A stretch of 64,000 nucleotides of DNA from Firmicutes bacterium UBA3936 (GCA_002385745.1 DGEC01000041.1:1-64000); one strand, 5' to 3'. Positions 8,853 to 17,292 are shown, counted from the first letter of the stretch. The notes: generated by a model not told the origin, from the letters alone. Translations and numbers: made by a program.

Positions 8853-9755
8853 TCAGACCGCGGCATAGAGCGCCTTGAGGACAGTAATATTCATGCCGGA
8901 GAAGAGCCCGCTCGTTGTCCCCAGGATAAACTTTCTTCCCCGGGCCAAAAGACGGATTTCTGCAATTAAATCCTGCATCCGCTCATGCTCAGCGGCTGCT
9001 TCCAAGTCGGAGGCGTCAAGATGTCCCCACAGGCAGATATCTTCACCCAGTTTTTCCCGCAGCGCTTTTATATCCATGCCCGCAGCCCTCTCCAGGCACT
9101 GCAGCCCGGTAAAACCGGCCTTAACAATACTGTCAAGTACAGCACTGTAATTGCCGTCGGAATGGTAAAAAACCGGCAGTCCGGCTTTCAGCGCCTGTTC
9201 CGCCTGCCGGGCATAACTGGTCAGAAAAGATTTTTCAAGCAGTTCAGGCCGGGCAAACAATCCCTGCTGGTGAGCGATATCATCCGCCAGGATAATGCCG
9301 TTTACCCCTTCAGCAGCCAGTTTGGCAAGCAGGTAAGCATACAGCTTTTCAACCTGCTCCGTCAAGTCTTTTACGGCAAGGGGAGAACGCAGCAGGCTAA
9401 AGAATTCAGCAAGACCCAAAAGTCGCATTCCCCATTCAAAGGGGCCGTCGACTACTGCAAAAATAAACAGGTCCGTATCCCCTGTCCATTTATTAAGCTC
9501 CGGCCAGGAGATTTCGCGTCCGGCCGGCAAATCCTTCCCCCGCTCGGGATAACAGGGAGAAATGGTGTATATCTCAAGGCCAAGATATTGCAGAAAGGCA
9601 CATTTTTCGGGAAAACCGGCCTCCTTTGCCTGTACTGCCCGGCAGACTATATCGTCATCAATGCACAGTTCTCCTTTGGGGATATAGTCATGGGCACCCT
9701 CGTAGATAACTCTCCTCACAGCCAGGCGCGGGTTCTCCTCCTTTTGCGGCGGCAT
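8853..9755 (-). CDS. URO-D/MtaA-type methyltransferase-like protein (operon B)
   Basis: 300 residues from ATG 9755, six bases after AAGGAGAG; the upstream ATG at 9779 lacks a site. It has the uroporphyrinogen decarboxylase (URO-D) fold signature shared by corrinoid:CoM or substrate methyltransferases: GIILADDIAHQQG, LPVFYHSDGN, GFTGLQCLE, DICLWGHLD, FILGTTSGL. Haem-pathway HemE seems unlikely because the neighbours are corrinoid methyl-transfer genes and no haem genes are present. It is shorter than, and not closely similar to, the three URO-D proteins of operon A. It could be a methyltransferase or a corrinoid-linked accessory protein; substrate unknown. Confidence 0.75.
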   Translation of the reverse strand: MPPQKEENPRLAVRRVIYEGAHDYIPKGELCIDDDIVCRAVQAKEAGFPEKCAFLQYLGLEIYTISPCYPERGKDLPAGREISWPELNKWTGDTDLFIFAVVDGPFEWGMRLLGLAEFFSLLRSPLAVKDLTEQVEKLYAYLLAKLAAEGVNGIILADDIAHQQGLFARPELLEKSFLTSYARQAEQALKAGLPVFYHSDGNYSAVLDSIVKAGFTGLQCLERAAGMDIKALREKLGEDICLWGHLDASDLEAAAEHERMQDLIAEIRLLARGRKFILGTTSGLFSGMNITVLKALYAAV

Positions 9756-9787
9756 AATTATCTCTCCTTTACTTCTCAATGCTCATC

Positions 9788-11659
9788 TCATGATTTGCTG
9801 CCGTTCTCCTGGGCCGGAAAAAGCATGGATTCGGCAAAGACAGAAGTAAAGTCCGGATCTGAACCAAGTTCTACAAATTCCACCTTCCTTGCCGCCTGTT
9901 CCGCACGCCGGTACTCGGCAGCCGACAGCAGGGCCAGCTTGGCCCCGGCACCGGCGGCATTGCCAATCATTTTTATCCTGCCTTCAAGTTCAGCCGGAAT
10001 CAGCCCAATGGCGCAAGCACTGTGCGGGTCCAGGTAGTTGCCAAAAGCTCCCGCCAGCAGTACTTCTTTTATGTCTTCCGCCTGCAGGCCGTAATTTTTC
10101 ATCAGGATCTTTATTCCCGTAGCCATAGCCCCTTTTGCCAGCTGCAGTTCGCGGATATCCTTTTGAGTAACCAGCACCGGGCGTGAACCGGTGTCGTCAA
10201 AGCTGCCTGAAATCAGGAAGGCGGGTTTCTCATTATAGCGGATGAGCCTGTCTTTCAGTTTCTTCCCAACGGGATGCGTCACTTCCTCAGGTTCCATAAA
10301 ACGGCCGCGCTCATCTATCAGGCCGTTTTCCACCAGACCGGCAACCGTATCCAGGAGTGCCGAGCCGCAAATACCTATGGGTTCTACATTGCCGATTACC
10401 GAATACTCAAGATTTCCGCCAAAAGTGACGTGATCAATGGCACCCGTTGCCCCGCGCATACCGCAGGTAATCTGGGCGCCTTCAAAGGCGGGGCCTGCAG
10501 CCGTTGAGCAGGCAAGTATCCTGTCCTTGTTGCCCAGGGCAATTTCCCCGTTGGTGCCGATGTCCACCACCAGCCTGATATCTTCACTTTTATCAAAATC
10601 GGTCGCCAAGAGGACTGCAGCGGTGTCTGCTCCGACAAAACCGGCTATGTTGGGCAGAACAAAAACTTTTCCGGCCGGGTTTATTTCCAGGTTGAAATCT
10701 GACGGATCCCCCTGCAGCGCGTCACTTACCACCGGCACATAAGGAGCCAGAGCCACGCTTTGGGGATTAATGCCGACAAACAAGTGATGCATGCAGGTAT
10801 TGCCCACTGCGGTAATGGCATAAATATCATTGCGGGATACCCCTGCAGATTTTGTCGCTTCTCCTATCAAAGAATTCAAGGCACCGGTAACTGCACGGTG
10901 CAGGTCGTCCAGCCCCCGCGGGTTCTGGGATGCGTAGGTAATACGGGAAATAACATCCGCCCCATACTGGGTCTGCGGGTTGAGGGTAGAAACAACGCTT
11001 AATTCCTTTCCCGTATAAAGGTCCACAAGATAACCGACAATCGTAGTTGTCCCTATATCAAATGCTATTCCCAGCAGCCTGCCGCTGGTATCGCCGTTTT
11101 CCAGTCCCCTGACTTTATTATTATAATTATAAAAAACGGCAGTCATTTTCGCTCCGGTATTATTCATAAGTCCCGGGATAGCGCGCAAAACCGGCAAACG
11201 GATTTTGGCGTTGCGGTATTCATCTCCCTGGGCAGCCAGCCGGTCTTTAATCCTCTGCCAGTCTGTCCGCATATCCCGGACAGTTGCCTTGTCTACTTCC
11301 AGATACTTTTTGTTGATATGAGGATCGATGGCGACAGTCCTGTCCAGTCCGGAAAGCAGGATCTGGTGCCCGATTTTTTTGTCAGAGAGAAACTCCACTC
11401 TCATGTCGCCTTTGACCCGGGTCAGGCAGGCAAGGCGGATTCCTTCAGCTATTTCTTTTGCCGTCAGGACTCTTTTCTCTTCGTCCAGCGGTTCGCCTGC
11501 ACCTGTGGAAATCCGTACCTTGCATTTGCCGCATTTGCCCCTGCCGCCGCAGGGGAAGTCAAATTCAATCCCTTCCCTGTTCATCAACTCCTTCAGTGTT
11601 GCACCGGTTTCTGCCTCAATTATCAAGTTTTGAGGAAAAATTACCTTGTGTTTGCTCAT
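9788..11659 (-). CDS. Corrinoid reductive activator (RACo/MtoD-like, 2Fe-2S plus ASKHA)
   Basis: 623 residues. The N-terminus is a [2Fe-2S] ferredoxin-like domain with CGGRGKCGKC (C-x5-C-x2-C, about residues 37-46). A linker leads to an actin-like ATPase of the DUF4445 type (FDIGTTTIVGYLVDLYTG, VVDIGTNGEIAL, GLIDERGRF, LLAGAFGNYLDP). Such proteins use ATP to reduce inactive Co(II) corrinoid proteins to Co(I) after accidental oxidation. This plan matches RACo of the Wood-Ljungdahl pathway and activators of O-demethylase systems rather than RamA, whose Fe-S clusters are C-terminal. Location between the regulator and the last methyltransferase of operon B fits this role. Confidence 0.9.
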   Translation of the reverse strand: MSKHKVIFPQNLIIEAETGATLKELMNREGIEFDFPCGGRGKCGKCKVRISTGAGEPLDEEKRVLTAKEIAEGIRLACLTRVKGDMRVEFLSDKKIGHQILLSGLDRTVAIDPHINKKYLEVDKATVRDMRTDWQRIKDRLAAQGDEYRNAKIRLPVLRAIPGLMNNTGAKMTAVFYNYNNKVRGLENGDTSGRLLGIAFDIGTTTIVGYLVDLYTGKELSVVSTLNPQTQYGADVISRITYASQNPRGLDDLHRAVTGALNSLIGEATKSAGVSRNDIYAITAVGNTCMHHLFVGINPQSVALAPYVPVVSDALQGDPSDFNLEINPAGKVFVLPNIAGFVGADTAAVLLATDFDKSEDIRLVVDIGTNGEIALGNKDRILACSTAAGPAFEGAQITCGMRGATGAIDHVTFGGNLEYSVIGNVEPIGICGSALLDTVAGLVENGLIDERGRFMEPEEVTHPVGKKLKDRLIRYNEKPAFLISGSFDDTGSRPVLVTQKDIRELQLAKGAMATGIKILMKNYGLQAEDIKEVLLAGAFGNYLDPHSACAIGLIPAELEGRIKMIGNAAGAGAKLALLSAAEYRRAEQAARKVEFVELGSDPDFTSVFAESMLFPAQENGSKS

Positions 11660-11691
11660 AATATCACCTTTAGCATGGTATCTGCTAATTA

Positions 11692-12399
11692 TTATTCCCT
11701 TTCCTGATTAGTTCCCTGCAGCTTAATAGAGTCGCCGCGGTAATAAGTAATACCCAAACCCATCGGTTTATTTTCCCGGTCAAATAGCTTCTGCTCCACA
11801 ACCAAGAGGGGGAGCTCGTCATATATATTCAGATAATACTTCATCTCTTCATCAGGCATTTGAGCATAAATTGTAATTTCCTTTTTCAACGCAAAAACCG
11901 GAGTTGTTTTGGAGAGCATTTCAGAAAAGGTAGCATCCTGGAGTTCCTCCTCCAAAATAGGCATCCCGCGCTGATAAATAAGGTATTTAATATCATAAGC
12001 AACAGGGTTTCCTTCGGTAAAAAAGAGTCTTTTAATCAAGATCAGGTTTTTTCTTTTAGTAACCTGCAGTTTGTCTACCAGTTTGTCATCGGGCATAATA
12101 ATATTTACTTCCAGAAGCTGAGATTTGTCAACGATATTGATGGAATTTCGCATTTCATCATAATAAATAATATATTTCGTCAAATCCGGCGCTTTAACGA
12201 AATTCCCCTTGCCGGGTATTGAATATATATAACCGTCCCGGGCAAGAATGGCCAGTCCCTTGCGGACGGTCATCCGGCTGGCGCCAAATTCCTTGCAAAG
12301 AGTGTTCTCCGAATCAATGGCGTCTCCCGGCTTTAAAACACCGCTGTTAATCTTTTCTTTTATAGATTCGACAATCCGAGTATACACAGGAATAGCCAT
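11692..12399 (-). CDS. GntR/HutC-family transcriptional regulator
   Basis: 235 residues from ATG 12399 with AGAAGGA upstream; the start lies two bases after the stop of the corrinoid gene, so translation is probably coupled. A winged helix N-terminus (YTRIVESIKEKINSGVLKPG, then SENTLCKEFGASRMTVRKGL) is followed by a UTRA ligand domain (YDIKYLIYQRGMP, YAQMPDEEMKYYLNI, PLLVVEQ). UTRA regulators sense small ligands and usually repress their own operon. The likely target is the palindrome near 14848 at the operon B promoter, with the methyl donor or a product as ligand (inference). Confidence 0.88.
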   Translation of the reverse strand: MAIPVYTRIVESIKEKINSGVLKPGDAIDSENTLCKEFGASRMTVRKGLAILARDGYIYSIPGKGNFVKAPDLTKYIIYYDEMRNSINIVDKSQLLEVNIIMPDDKLVDKLQVTKRKNLILIKRLFFTEGNPVAYDIKYLIYQRGMPILEEELQDATFSEMLSKTTPVFALKKEITIYAQMPDEEMKYYLNIYDELPLLVVEQKLFDRENKPMGLGITYYRGDSIKLQGTNQERE

Positions 12400-12401
12400 A
12401 A

Positions 12402-13067
12402 CTATCCTTCTCCCCGTTTTGCTGCCTGCATCCACTGCAGACAGATTTTGACACCGTCAAAAGCATCATTGGCATACGCATCTGCACCAATGTAGCGTGA
12501 AGTTGCATCTGTCAGGTGGCCGCCGCCAACTATTACCTTGACACTGTCCCGGATTCCGGCTTCCATCAAAGCATCAACCACTTCTTTCATTGCCTCGACA
12601 GTATAAGTTAAAATACCGCTCAGCCCCAGAATATCAGGCTTGTTCTCCCTGACTTTCCTGACAAAAACATCTTTGGGCACATCCACACCGACATCGATAA
12701 CCTCGAAATTGTTTGCCTCCATAAAGCCGCGAAAAATATCCTTGCCTATGTCGTGCAGATCACCGGCGACAGTACCAAGCACAACCCTGCCGATCTTCTT
12801 TTGGTCTTTGCTGTAGAACACTTCCTGCATTCCTTTGAGCCCTAAAACACCTTTAAAAATAATACCGGCCATAATCAGATCGGCAATAAAATATGTTTTT
12901 TCCTCGTATAATTTCCCGACATTATGCATACCTAAATTGATTGTTTTCAGCAGTTCAACAGGTTCCATACCCTCTCGCAGGGCTTTCTCTGCCAGTTTCA
13001 GGACTTCATCCTCTTCCAGTTCCGTGACGGCAGCAATAAGTTTCTCCTTAAGCGCGGAATAAGCCAT
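12402..13067 (-). CDS. Corrinoid (B12-binding) methyl-carrier protein, operon B second
   Basis: 221 residues. Helical cap domain (about 1-90) followed by a Rossmann-like cobalamin domain with the base-off/His-on motif GDLHDIGKDI (the His ligates cobalt), GLSGIL and VIVGGGHLT. It belongs to the MtaC/MtbC/MtvC group of carriers that shuttle a methyl group between two methyltransferases. It is clearly more distant from the two 212-residue carriers of this region than they are from each other, so it may serve a different methyltransferase. GGAGG precedes the ATG. Confidence 0.92.
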   Translation of the reverse strand: MAYSALKEKLIAAVTELEEDEVLKLAEKALREGMEPVELLKTINLGMHNVGKLYEEKTYFIADLIMAGIIFKGVLGLKGMQEVFYSKDQKKIGRVVLGTVAGDLHDIGKDIFRGFMEANNFEVIDVGVDVPKDVFVRKVRENKPDILGLSGILTYTVEAMKEVVDALMEAGIRDSVKVIVGGGHLTDATSRYIGADAYANDAFDGVKICLQWMQAAKRGEG

Positions 13068-13184
13068 CTTTAAATTACCTCCGCATCATTTCTCATTCCC
13101 AGGGCAGAAGGAAATCAGGGAGCTACACCAAAACCTGCAGCCCCCGAATCCGTTCTCAAACATATTTTATGATGAAGGAAAAAT

Positions 13185-13823
13185 TTATTGTACCCAGCTT
13201 TGGCATATTTTTACGCCTTCGGCCGCATTGGTTGTAAAGGCATCGGCACCGATCTGTTCGCAGGCTTCCTTGGTAACCGGGTTGCCACCGATAATTACCT
13301 TAACCTCGTCACGCACACCGGCTTCTTTCAGCGCGTCCACAGTCTGTTTCATAGACTCAAGCGCCAGTGTCAGGACACCGCTCATTCCTACTATCTCAGG
13401 CTTGACTTCTTTGACTTTTTCTACGAAATTTTCGGGAGGCTGGTCAATTCCCAGGTCGTAAACTTCAAAGCCGGCTGCCTCAGCCATACTCTTAAAAATG
13501 TTTTTGCCGATGTCGTGCAGGTCGCCGGCAACCGTACCCAAAACAATTTTGCCGATTGTGGCGGCTTTTTTACCGCCGATGACCGGTTTGAGTGTATTAA
13601 TGGCATTTGTCAACAATTCTCCGGCAAAAATCAGGTCACCGACAAAGTATTCGCCTTTTTCAAAAAGATCTCCGACAATGGCCATTCCGTTCTGACAGGC
13701 AGTCACTGCCTTCTGTGCTTCTTCTTCCGAAGGGCTGGCAGCAACAAAAGCTTCCAACTGCTTAAGTACCTCTTCTTCGTCCAGTTCACCAACAGCCTTG
13801 GTTAATGCTTCAAAGTCCAACAT
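13185..13823 (-). CDS. Corrinoid (B12-binding) methyl-carrier protein, operon B first
   Basis: 212 residues, cap domain plus cobalamin domain with GDLHDIGKNI, GMSGVLT and IIGGNPVT. Same length as, and by eye roughly four fifths identical to, the carrier at 16354-16992; the two genes are also alike at DNA level around the His motif. It directly follows the pterin-dependent methyltransferase (24-base gap), which should accept methyl groups from it onto tetrahydrofolate. Confidence 0.93.
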   Translation of the reverse strand: MLDFEALTKAVGELDEEEVLKQLEAFVAASPSEEEAQKAVTACQNGMAIVGDLFEKGEYFVGDLIFAGELLTNAINTLKPVIGGKKAATIGKIVLGTVAGDLHDIGKNIFKSMAEAAGFEVYDLGIDQPPENFVEKVKEVKPEIVGMSGVLTLALESMKQTVDALKEAGVRDEVKVIIGGNPVTKEACEQIGADAFTTNAAEGVKICQSWVQ

Positions 13824-13847
13824 ACATATCTCCTTTACTTTTTACTG

Positions 13848-14651
13848 TTATTTTTTTGGTCCGATTTTCCCCTTGCGGTAGGCATTGGAAAAATTCCTGC
13901 AATAACGGTCACGGCCCAACAGGGCTTCCGTTGCCAGCAGGGTAGTCATCATATCCCGGTTTAAGGGGTCCATAATGGCCGAATCCATTCCGGCATAAAT
14001 GGCAAGGGCAAAGAAATGCCGGTTAATTACTCCTCTAAGCGGCATGCCGAAGGAAATGTTGCTTAACCCCGAAGTAACTTTAATGCTCGGGTACATTTCC
14101 TTTACTCTTTTCATTGTTTCAATGAATTTCAAAAGCGATTCGTTGTCAGTGGAAAGAGCCATTACCAAAGGGTCGATATGAATCCTTTCGGGAGCAATGT
14201 CATATTTGGCAGCTTTCTCAACCAGAATTTTTGTAATTTCAACCCGGGTTTCTACATCTGAGGGAATGCCCCGGTTGTCACAGGTAAGAGCAATAACCTG
14301 CCACTCTGTTCCCTGAATCAGCGGGTAAATAACTTCGCATTTATCACCTTCCTCAGAAACTGAATTGATGATTCCGGGTTTTTTTGCGTATTTAAAAACT
14401 TTTTCAATAATCCTGGGGTTGGGGCTGTCAATACAAAGCGGCGTTTCTACCGCAGACTGGACGATATCCATCAGCCAAATAAGCGTTTCCTCCTCAACTT
14501 CAGGAGATGTGCCGGCACAAACATCAATGTAGTGAGCACCTGCTTCCGCCTGTTTGACCGCCAGGTCGCGTATGAAAGCTTCATCCTTTTCTGCAATGGC
14601 TTTACCGACTTTGGGTATTGTCCCGTTAATTTTTTCCCCGATAATAATCAT
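13848..14651 (-). CDS. Methyltetrahydrofolate:corrinoid methyltransferase (pterin-binding, MtgA/MtvA/MtoA type)
   Basis: 267 residues of the dihydropteroate-synthase-like pterin-binding TIM barrel: IIGEKINGT, AVKQAEAGAHYIDVCAGT, PLCIDSPNP, INSVSEEGD, IHIDPLVMALSTDN, SGLSNISFGMP. This is the AcsE/MtrH/MtgA group that moves methyl between Co(I) corrinoid proteins and tetrahydrofolate (or tetrahydromethanopterin in archaea). As the only such gene here it is the likely shared methyltransferase II for both operons. AAGGAGGAG precedes the ATG. First gene of operon B. Confidence 0.9.
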   Translation of the reverse strand: MIIIGEKINGTIPKVGKAIAEKDEAFIRDLAVKQAEAGAHYIDVCAGTSPEVEEETLIWLMDIVQSAVETPLCIDSPNPRIIEKVFKYAKKPGIINSVSEEGDKCEVIYPLIQGTEWQVIALTCDNRGIPSDVETRVEITKILVEKAAKYDIAPERIHIDPLVMALSTDNESLLKFIETMKRVKEMYPSIKVTSGLSNISFGMPLRGVINRHFFALAIYAGMDSAIMDPLNRDMMTTLLATEALLGRDRYCRNFSNAYRKGKIGPKK

Positions 14652-14841
14652 AAAAACTCCTCCTTATCAAACTTTCACTCTTACAGTGCACATAAAAGCA
14701 GCAGAATCCTTATGTAGCAATCCCGGCCGGCTGCATCCGGGAGGGCCGGCTCCGCTGTAACATCAGCATGCAGATGTTATTAAAAGCCTTCCCCTTTTTT
14801 TTCTCACTCATTCAGCAGGCCACAAAAATTCCGGCACCTGA
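14652..14841 (-). other. Long 5' leader of operon B with GC-rich hairpins
   Basis: About 200 transcribed bases precede the first gene. They hold two potential stems: AACATC / GATGTT flanking a TGCATGCT-type loop (near 14759-14778) and GCCGGC / GCCGGC arms (near 14729 and 14748). Neither is followed by a T-run on the minus strand, so a terminator is not supported, and I do not recognise a known riboswitch (no B12 box). No ORF with a ribosome site was found. Confidence 0.4.
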
Positions 14842-14891
14842 CTATACATGTATTCTATACTCAATATATCATCTGCCGTTGTCACTGTCAA
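14842..14891 (-). promoter_or_regulatory. Sigma-A promoter and putative GntR operator of operon B
   Basis: On the minus strand a perfect -35 TTGACA (14886-14891) is 17 bases from -10 TATATT (14863-14868). The perfect palindrome ATACATGTAT (14844-14853) lies at or just after the expected start of transcription, and CTATAC occurs as a direct repeat (14842-14847, 14855-14860) around it. This is a standard place for a repressor of the HutC/GntR type to block elongation. Confidence 0.65.
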
Positions 14892-14980
14892 TTAGAGGTA
14901 TGTCCTGCAGGCAAAAAAAACTATGCCGTTATAATTCACTCAAAACACGCAAAATCCTTCCGAACTGCGATTTAGATTAA

Positions 14981-15012
14981 GAAAGGGCCGGCCGACGAGG
15001 GCCAACCCTTTC
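14981..15012 (-). terminator. Terminator ending methyltransferase operon A
   Basis: A 13-bp stem (14981-14993 with 15000-15012, two G-U pairs, 6-base loop) is followed on the minus strand by TTAATCT. It lies 20 bases after the stop of the 49-residue ORF and separates operons A and B. Confidence 0.7.
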
Positions 15013-15031
15013 CAGCGAGATTTCTATTTAT

Positions 15032-15181
15032 TTAAATCAGCAGGAACATGATGAAGGCAAACATGGCTTCTTCATAGCCCTGCATCCTGCCGGCCATGGC
15101 TTGCTCTTCATTTTCCGTGATTTCCGGATGTTCAGCCCTGTATTGTTCCCACGTCTTATAATACTTGGTTTTTAATTCCAC
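15032..15181 (-). CDS. 49-residue protein homologous to the C-terminal tail of the 18513 methyltransferase
   Basis: Starts at GTG 15181 behind a strong AAGGAGGG (6-base spacing), 15 bases after the stop of the methyltransferase at 15197. The peptide contains KYYKTWEQYRAEHPE and ends MFAFIMFLLI. The last 45 residues of the 453-residue methyltransferase at 18513 read KYFTVWEEFKARNP and end FQYLMYLLI, so the same module appears free here and fused there. It probably binds the URO-D-type methyltransferase or its corrinoid carrier (inference). It has charged amphipathic helices and a hydrophobic C-terminal end too short to be sure of membrane insertion. It is below the size most gene callers keep. 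Confidence 0.8.
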   Translation of the reverse strand: MELKTKYYKTWEQYRAEHPEITENEEQAMAGRMQGYEEAMFAFIMFLLI

Positions 15182-15196
15182 TCTTGACCCTCCTTT

Positions 15197-16354
15197 TTAA
15201 TAGTCGGCATTCTGCGCGACATATTCCAATACGGCCTTCAAGTTTTCGGGCTTGGCAGTGTCAAATGTCAGAGGAGCCTTGTCAAAGTTAAAGAAGTACC
15301 TGCCGCCGGGAGCCAGAATATCCAGGATCTCCTTGGCCTTGTCAACACACTGCTCGACAGTCCCTGTCTTCAGCATGGTAACAGGATAGAAGCCGGTGAT
15401 TATATGCTTTTTACCGACTTTCTCCTTGGCCAGTTTCGGATCGCCAAGCTCAAACCACATAATTGTGTTTTCCGGCAGATCATTCAGATGGTCAAGATAA
15501 CGCATCATATCCTGTTCAACAAACAACAGTACGTGCAGACCCGCTTTGACAAAGGTTTCCACCATTTCCTTAAATGTAGGATAGTAGAAGCGCTCGAAAT
15601 CGGATGTTCTCATAAACGGCCCCATATGCAGGGGTATAAATACCGCGGTATTGGGAGGCGGAGGACCAGCAGGCAGACCCATTTTTATCACCAGCGGTGT
15701 CACCGCTTTAACCGCAGCCTCCACTTTTTCCGGATTTCTGCGGATATCCAGCATCATGTTTCTAAAGCCACGCAGCTGGTCGGCCACAAAATCGAAAGGA
15801 GCGGAAGGCGCAGCCGAAAACAGGTTGACATTGGCAAGTCCGTATTTCGCACTCAACTTGGCAGTAACGGCGCCAATGTTGCCAAATTCATCATTAAATA
15901 TTTTGAAAGCCTTGGCAAGTACTATTGAGCGGGTTACCGGATCCGTATCTAAGTTGGCATAAATCCTCGGCAGCACCTTTTCCATGATGCAATCATACGG
16001 TGATTCAATAAACTCATCGTATTCCTCTTCAAGGAGTCCGACAACCTCAGGGTGCTGCATAAAGCCATTGGAACCCTGCATCCAGTTCTTGGCACCAAGG
16101 GTTTTGTAAAGTGCCGGGAAACGCAGGTAGTTCATGGGGAAAAGGTCCGTATAAAAGTCCCTGCAGATTATATCGCTGATCTTCTCAAAATTCTCCATAT
16201 GCCAGAAGGCTTCAAACAAACTGTTGCCGGTATACTCAACGGCATACTCATAAGTAATGGTAGGACAGACCGGAACTCTCTTCGGTACGCGTCCCGCCAT
16301 GACATCAGCAAGTAATTGCGTCCTTTCCTCAGCCAATGCTTTTACGTCGCTCAT
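15197..16354 (-). CDS. URO-D/MtaA-type corrinoid methyltransferase, operon A third
   Basis: 385 residues from the ATG at 16354, whose A overlaps the TAA stop of the corrinoid gene (TAATG), indicating tight translational coupling. The start MSDVKALAEERTQLL matches that of the 18513 paralogue (MSDVAALQQERNELF). Family features: PKRVPVCPTI, GSNGFMQHPEV, FDFVADQLRGF, IPLHMGPFM, HIITGFYPVTML, ILAPGGRYFFNFDKAPL. These are shared with URO-D-fold methyltransferases such as MtaA, MtsA, CmuA and the MtvB/MtoB O-demethylases. It probably demethylates a substrate onto the corrinoid protein just upstream. Substrate not deducible. Confidence 0.85.
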   Translation of the reverse strand: MSDVKALAEERTQLLADVMAGRVPKRVPVCPTITYEYAVEYTGNSLFEAFWHMENFEKISDIICRDFYTDLFPMNYLRFPALYKTLGAKNWMQGSNGFMQHPEVVGLLEEEYDEFIESPYDCIMEKVLPRIYANLDTDPVTRSIVLAKAFKIFNDEFGNIGAVTAKLSAKYGLANVNLFSAAPSAPFDFVADQLRGFRNMMLDIRRNPEKVEAAVKAVTPLVIKMGLPAGPPPPNTAVFIPLHMGPFMRTSDFERFYYPTFKEMVETFVKAGLHVLLFVEQDMMRYLDHLNDLPENTIMWFELGDPKLAKEKVGKKHIITGFYPVTMLKTGTVEQCVDKAKEILDILAPGGRYFFNFDKAPLTFDTAKPENLKAVLEYVAQNADY

Positions 16355-16992
16355 TATTTCACCCACCCTTGACATATTTTTACACCTTCGGCCGCATTTG
16401 TGGTAAATGCGTCCGCACCAATCTGTTCACAGGCTTCCTTAGTTACAGGGTTCCCACCAATAATAACTTTAATACTATCACGCAATCCCGCATCACGCAG
16501 GGCATCTACCGTAAGTTTCATTGACTCCAGAGCCAGTGTCAGAACACCGCTCATCCCCACTATCTCGGGCTTAACCTCTTTAACCTTTTCCACAAAATTC
16601 CCGGGCGGCTGGTCAATTCCCAGGTCGTGAACCTCAAAACCTGCTGCCTCAGCCATGCTCTTAAAAATATTTTTCCCGATGTCGTGCAGGTCGCCGGCCA
16701 CGGTACCCAGTACAATTGTGCCGATTTTTTCCGAAGTTGCGCCTCCGAGGTAGGGCTTTAAAATTTCGACAGCATTTGTTAACAGCTCGCCGGCAAAAAT
16801 CAAGTCACCGACAAAGTATTCCCCCTGTTCAAACAGTTCACCCACAATGCCCATACCGCTCTGGCAAGCGGCTACGGCTTTTTGCGCCTCTTCCGGCGAG
16901 GGATTGGTTGCCGCAAATTCCTGCAGCTGTTTAATCACGCTGTCTTCATCCAGGTCACCGACTGCCTTTGTTAACAAGTCAGTGTCTAACAT
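16354..16992 (-). CDS. Corrinoid (B12-binding) methyl-carrier protein, operon A
   Basis: 212 residues with cap domain and the His-on motif GDLHDIGKNIFKS, GMSGVLT, IIGGNPVT. A close paralogue of the carrier at 13185 (same length, about 80% identical by eye; the C-terminal 120 residues are nearly the same). Its stop overlaps the start of the next methyltransferase, so carrier and enzyme are made together. AAGGAGG precedes the ATG. Confidence 0.93.
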   Translation of the reverse strand: MLDTDLLTKAVGDLDEDSVIKQLQEFAATNPSPEEAQKAVAACQSGMGIVGELFEQGEYFVGDLIFAGELLTNAVEILKPYLGGATSEKIGTIVLGTVAGDLHDIGKNIFKSMAEAAGFEVHDLGIDQPPGNFVEKVKEVKPEIVGMSGVLTLALESMKLTVDALRDAGLRDSIKVIIGGNPVTKEACEQIGADAFTTNAAEGVKICQGWVK

Positions 16993-17162
16993 GTGCAGAC
17001 CTCCTTTTTATTTATATGTCTTAGTATATCAAAGTCTGATAATTGTGTAAATATTATATAATGACTGGAGATTCCTTTGGATGATAGATTATCCATAATA
17101 AGAAATTTCAGCCTCCGATGTCTGATTTTAGCAGTTATCACCCCTTCCCCCGCTGCTTTTCA

Positions 17163-17276
17163 TCAGACAAAAATTTTGATCAGTCTTTTTATTGCTTCTT
17201 CTATTTCTTCCGGAGTTTTTGCGCCAAAGACCTCTTTAGCAATTTTTTCCAAAACCTCACGGTTATTGTTTCCCAT
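17163..17276 (-). CDS. 37-residue ORF between methyltransferase and corrinoid genes
   Basis: ATG at 17276 follows GGGAGG (about 10-base spacing) and starts 16 bases after the methyltransferase stop at 17293. The peptide (MGNNNREVLEKIAKEVFG, then TPEEIEEAIKRL, ending IKIFV) would form one amphipathic helix pair. I do not recognise it. Position parallels the 49-residue ORF that follows the other methyltransferase of this operon, so it may be a small partner subunit. It could also be a chance frame; the ribosome site and codon pattern favour a real gene. Confidence 0.6.
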   Translation of the reverse strand: MGNNNREVLEKIAKEVFGAKTPEEIEEAIKRLIKIFV

Positions 17277-17292
17277 GCTGTCGGAACCTCCC

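Noticed and set aside
8853..9755. HemE (uroporphyrinogen decarboxylase) of haem synthesis
   Set aside because: No haem or sirohaem genes nearby, sequence lacks the N-terminal HemE pattern, and all neighbours are corrinoid methyl-transfer genes.
8985..10037. 350-codon open frame on the plus strand
   Set aside because: Lies antisense to two well-supported genes (URO-D-like and corrinoid activator); low-complexity composition and no ribosome site. A shadow frame.
14729..14780. Rho-independent terminator or attenuator in the operon B leader
   Set aside because: The stems are not followed by a T-run on the minus strand.
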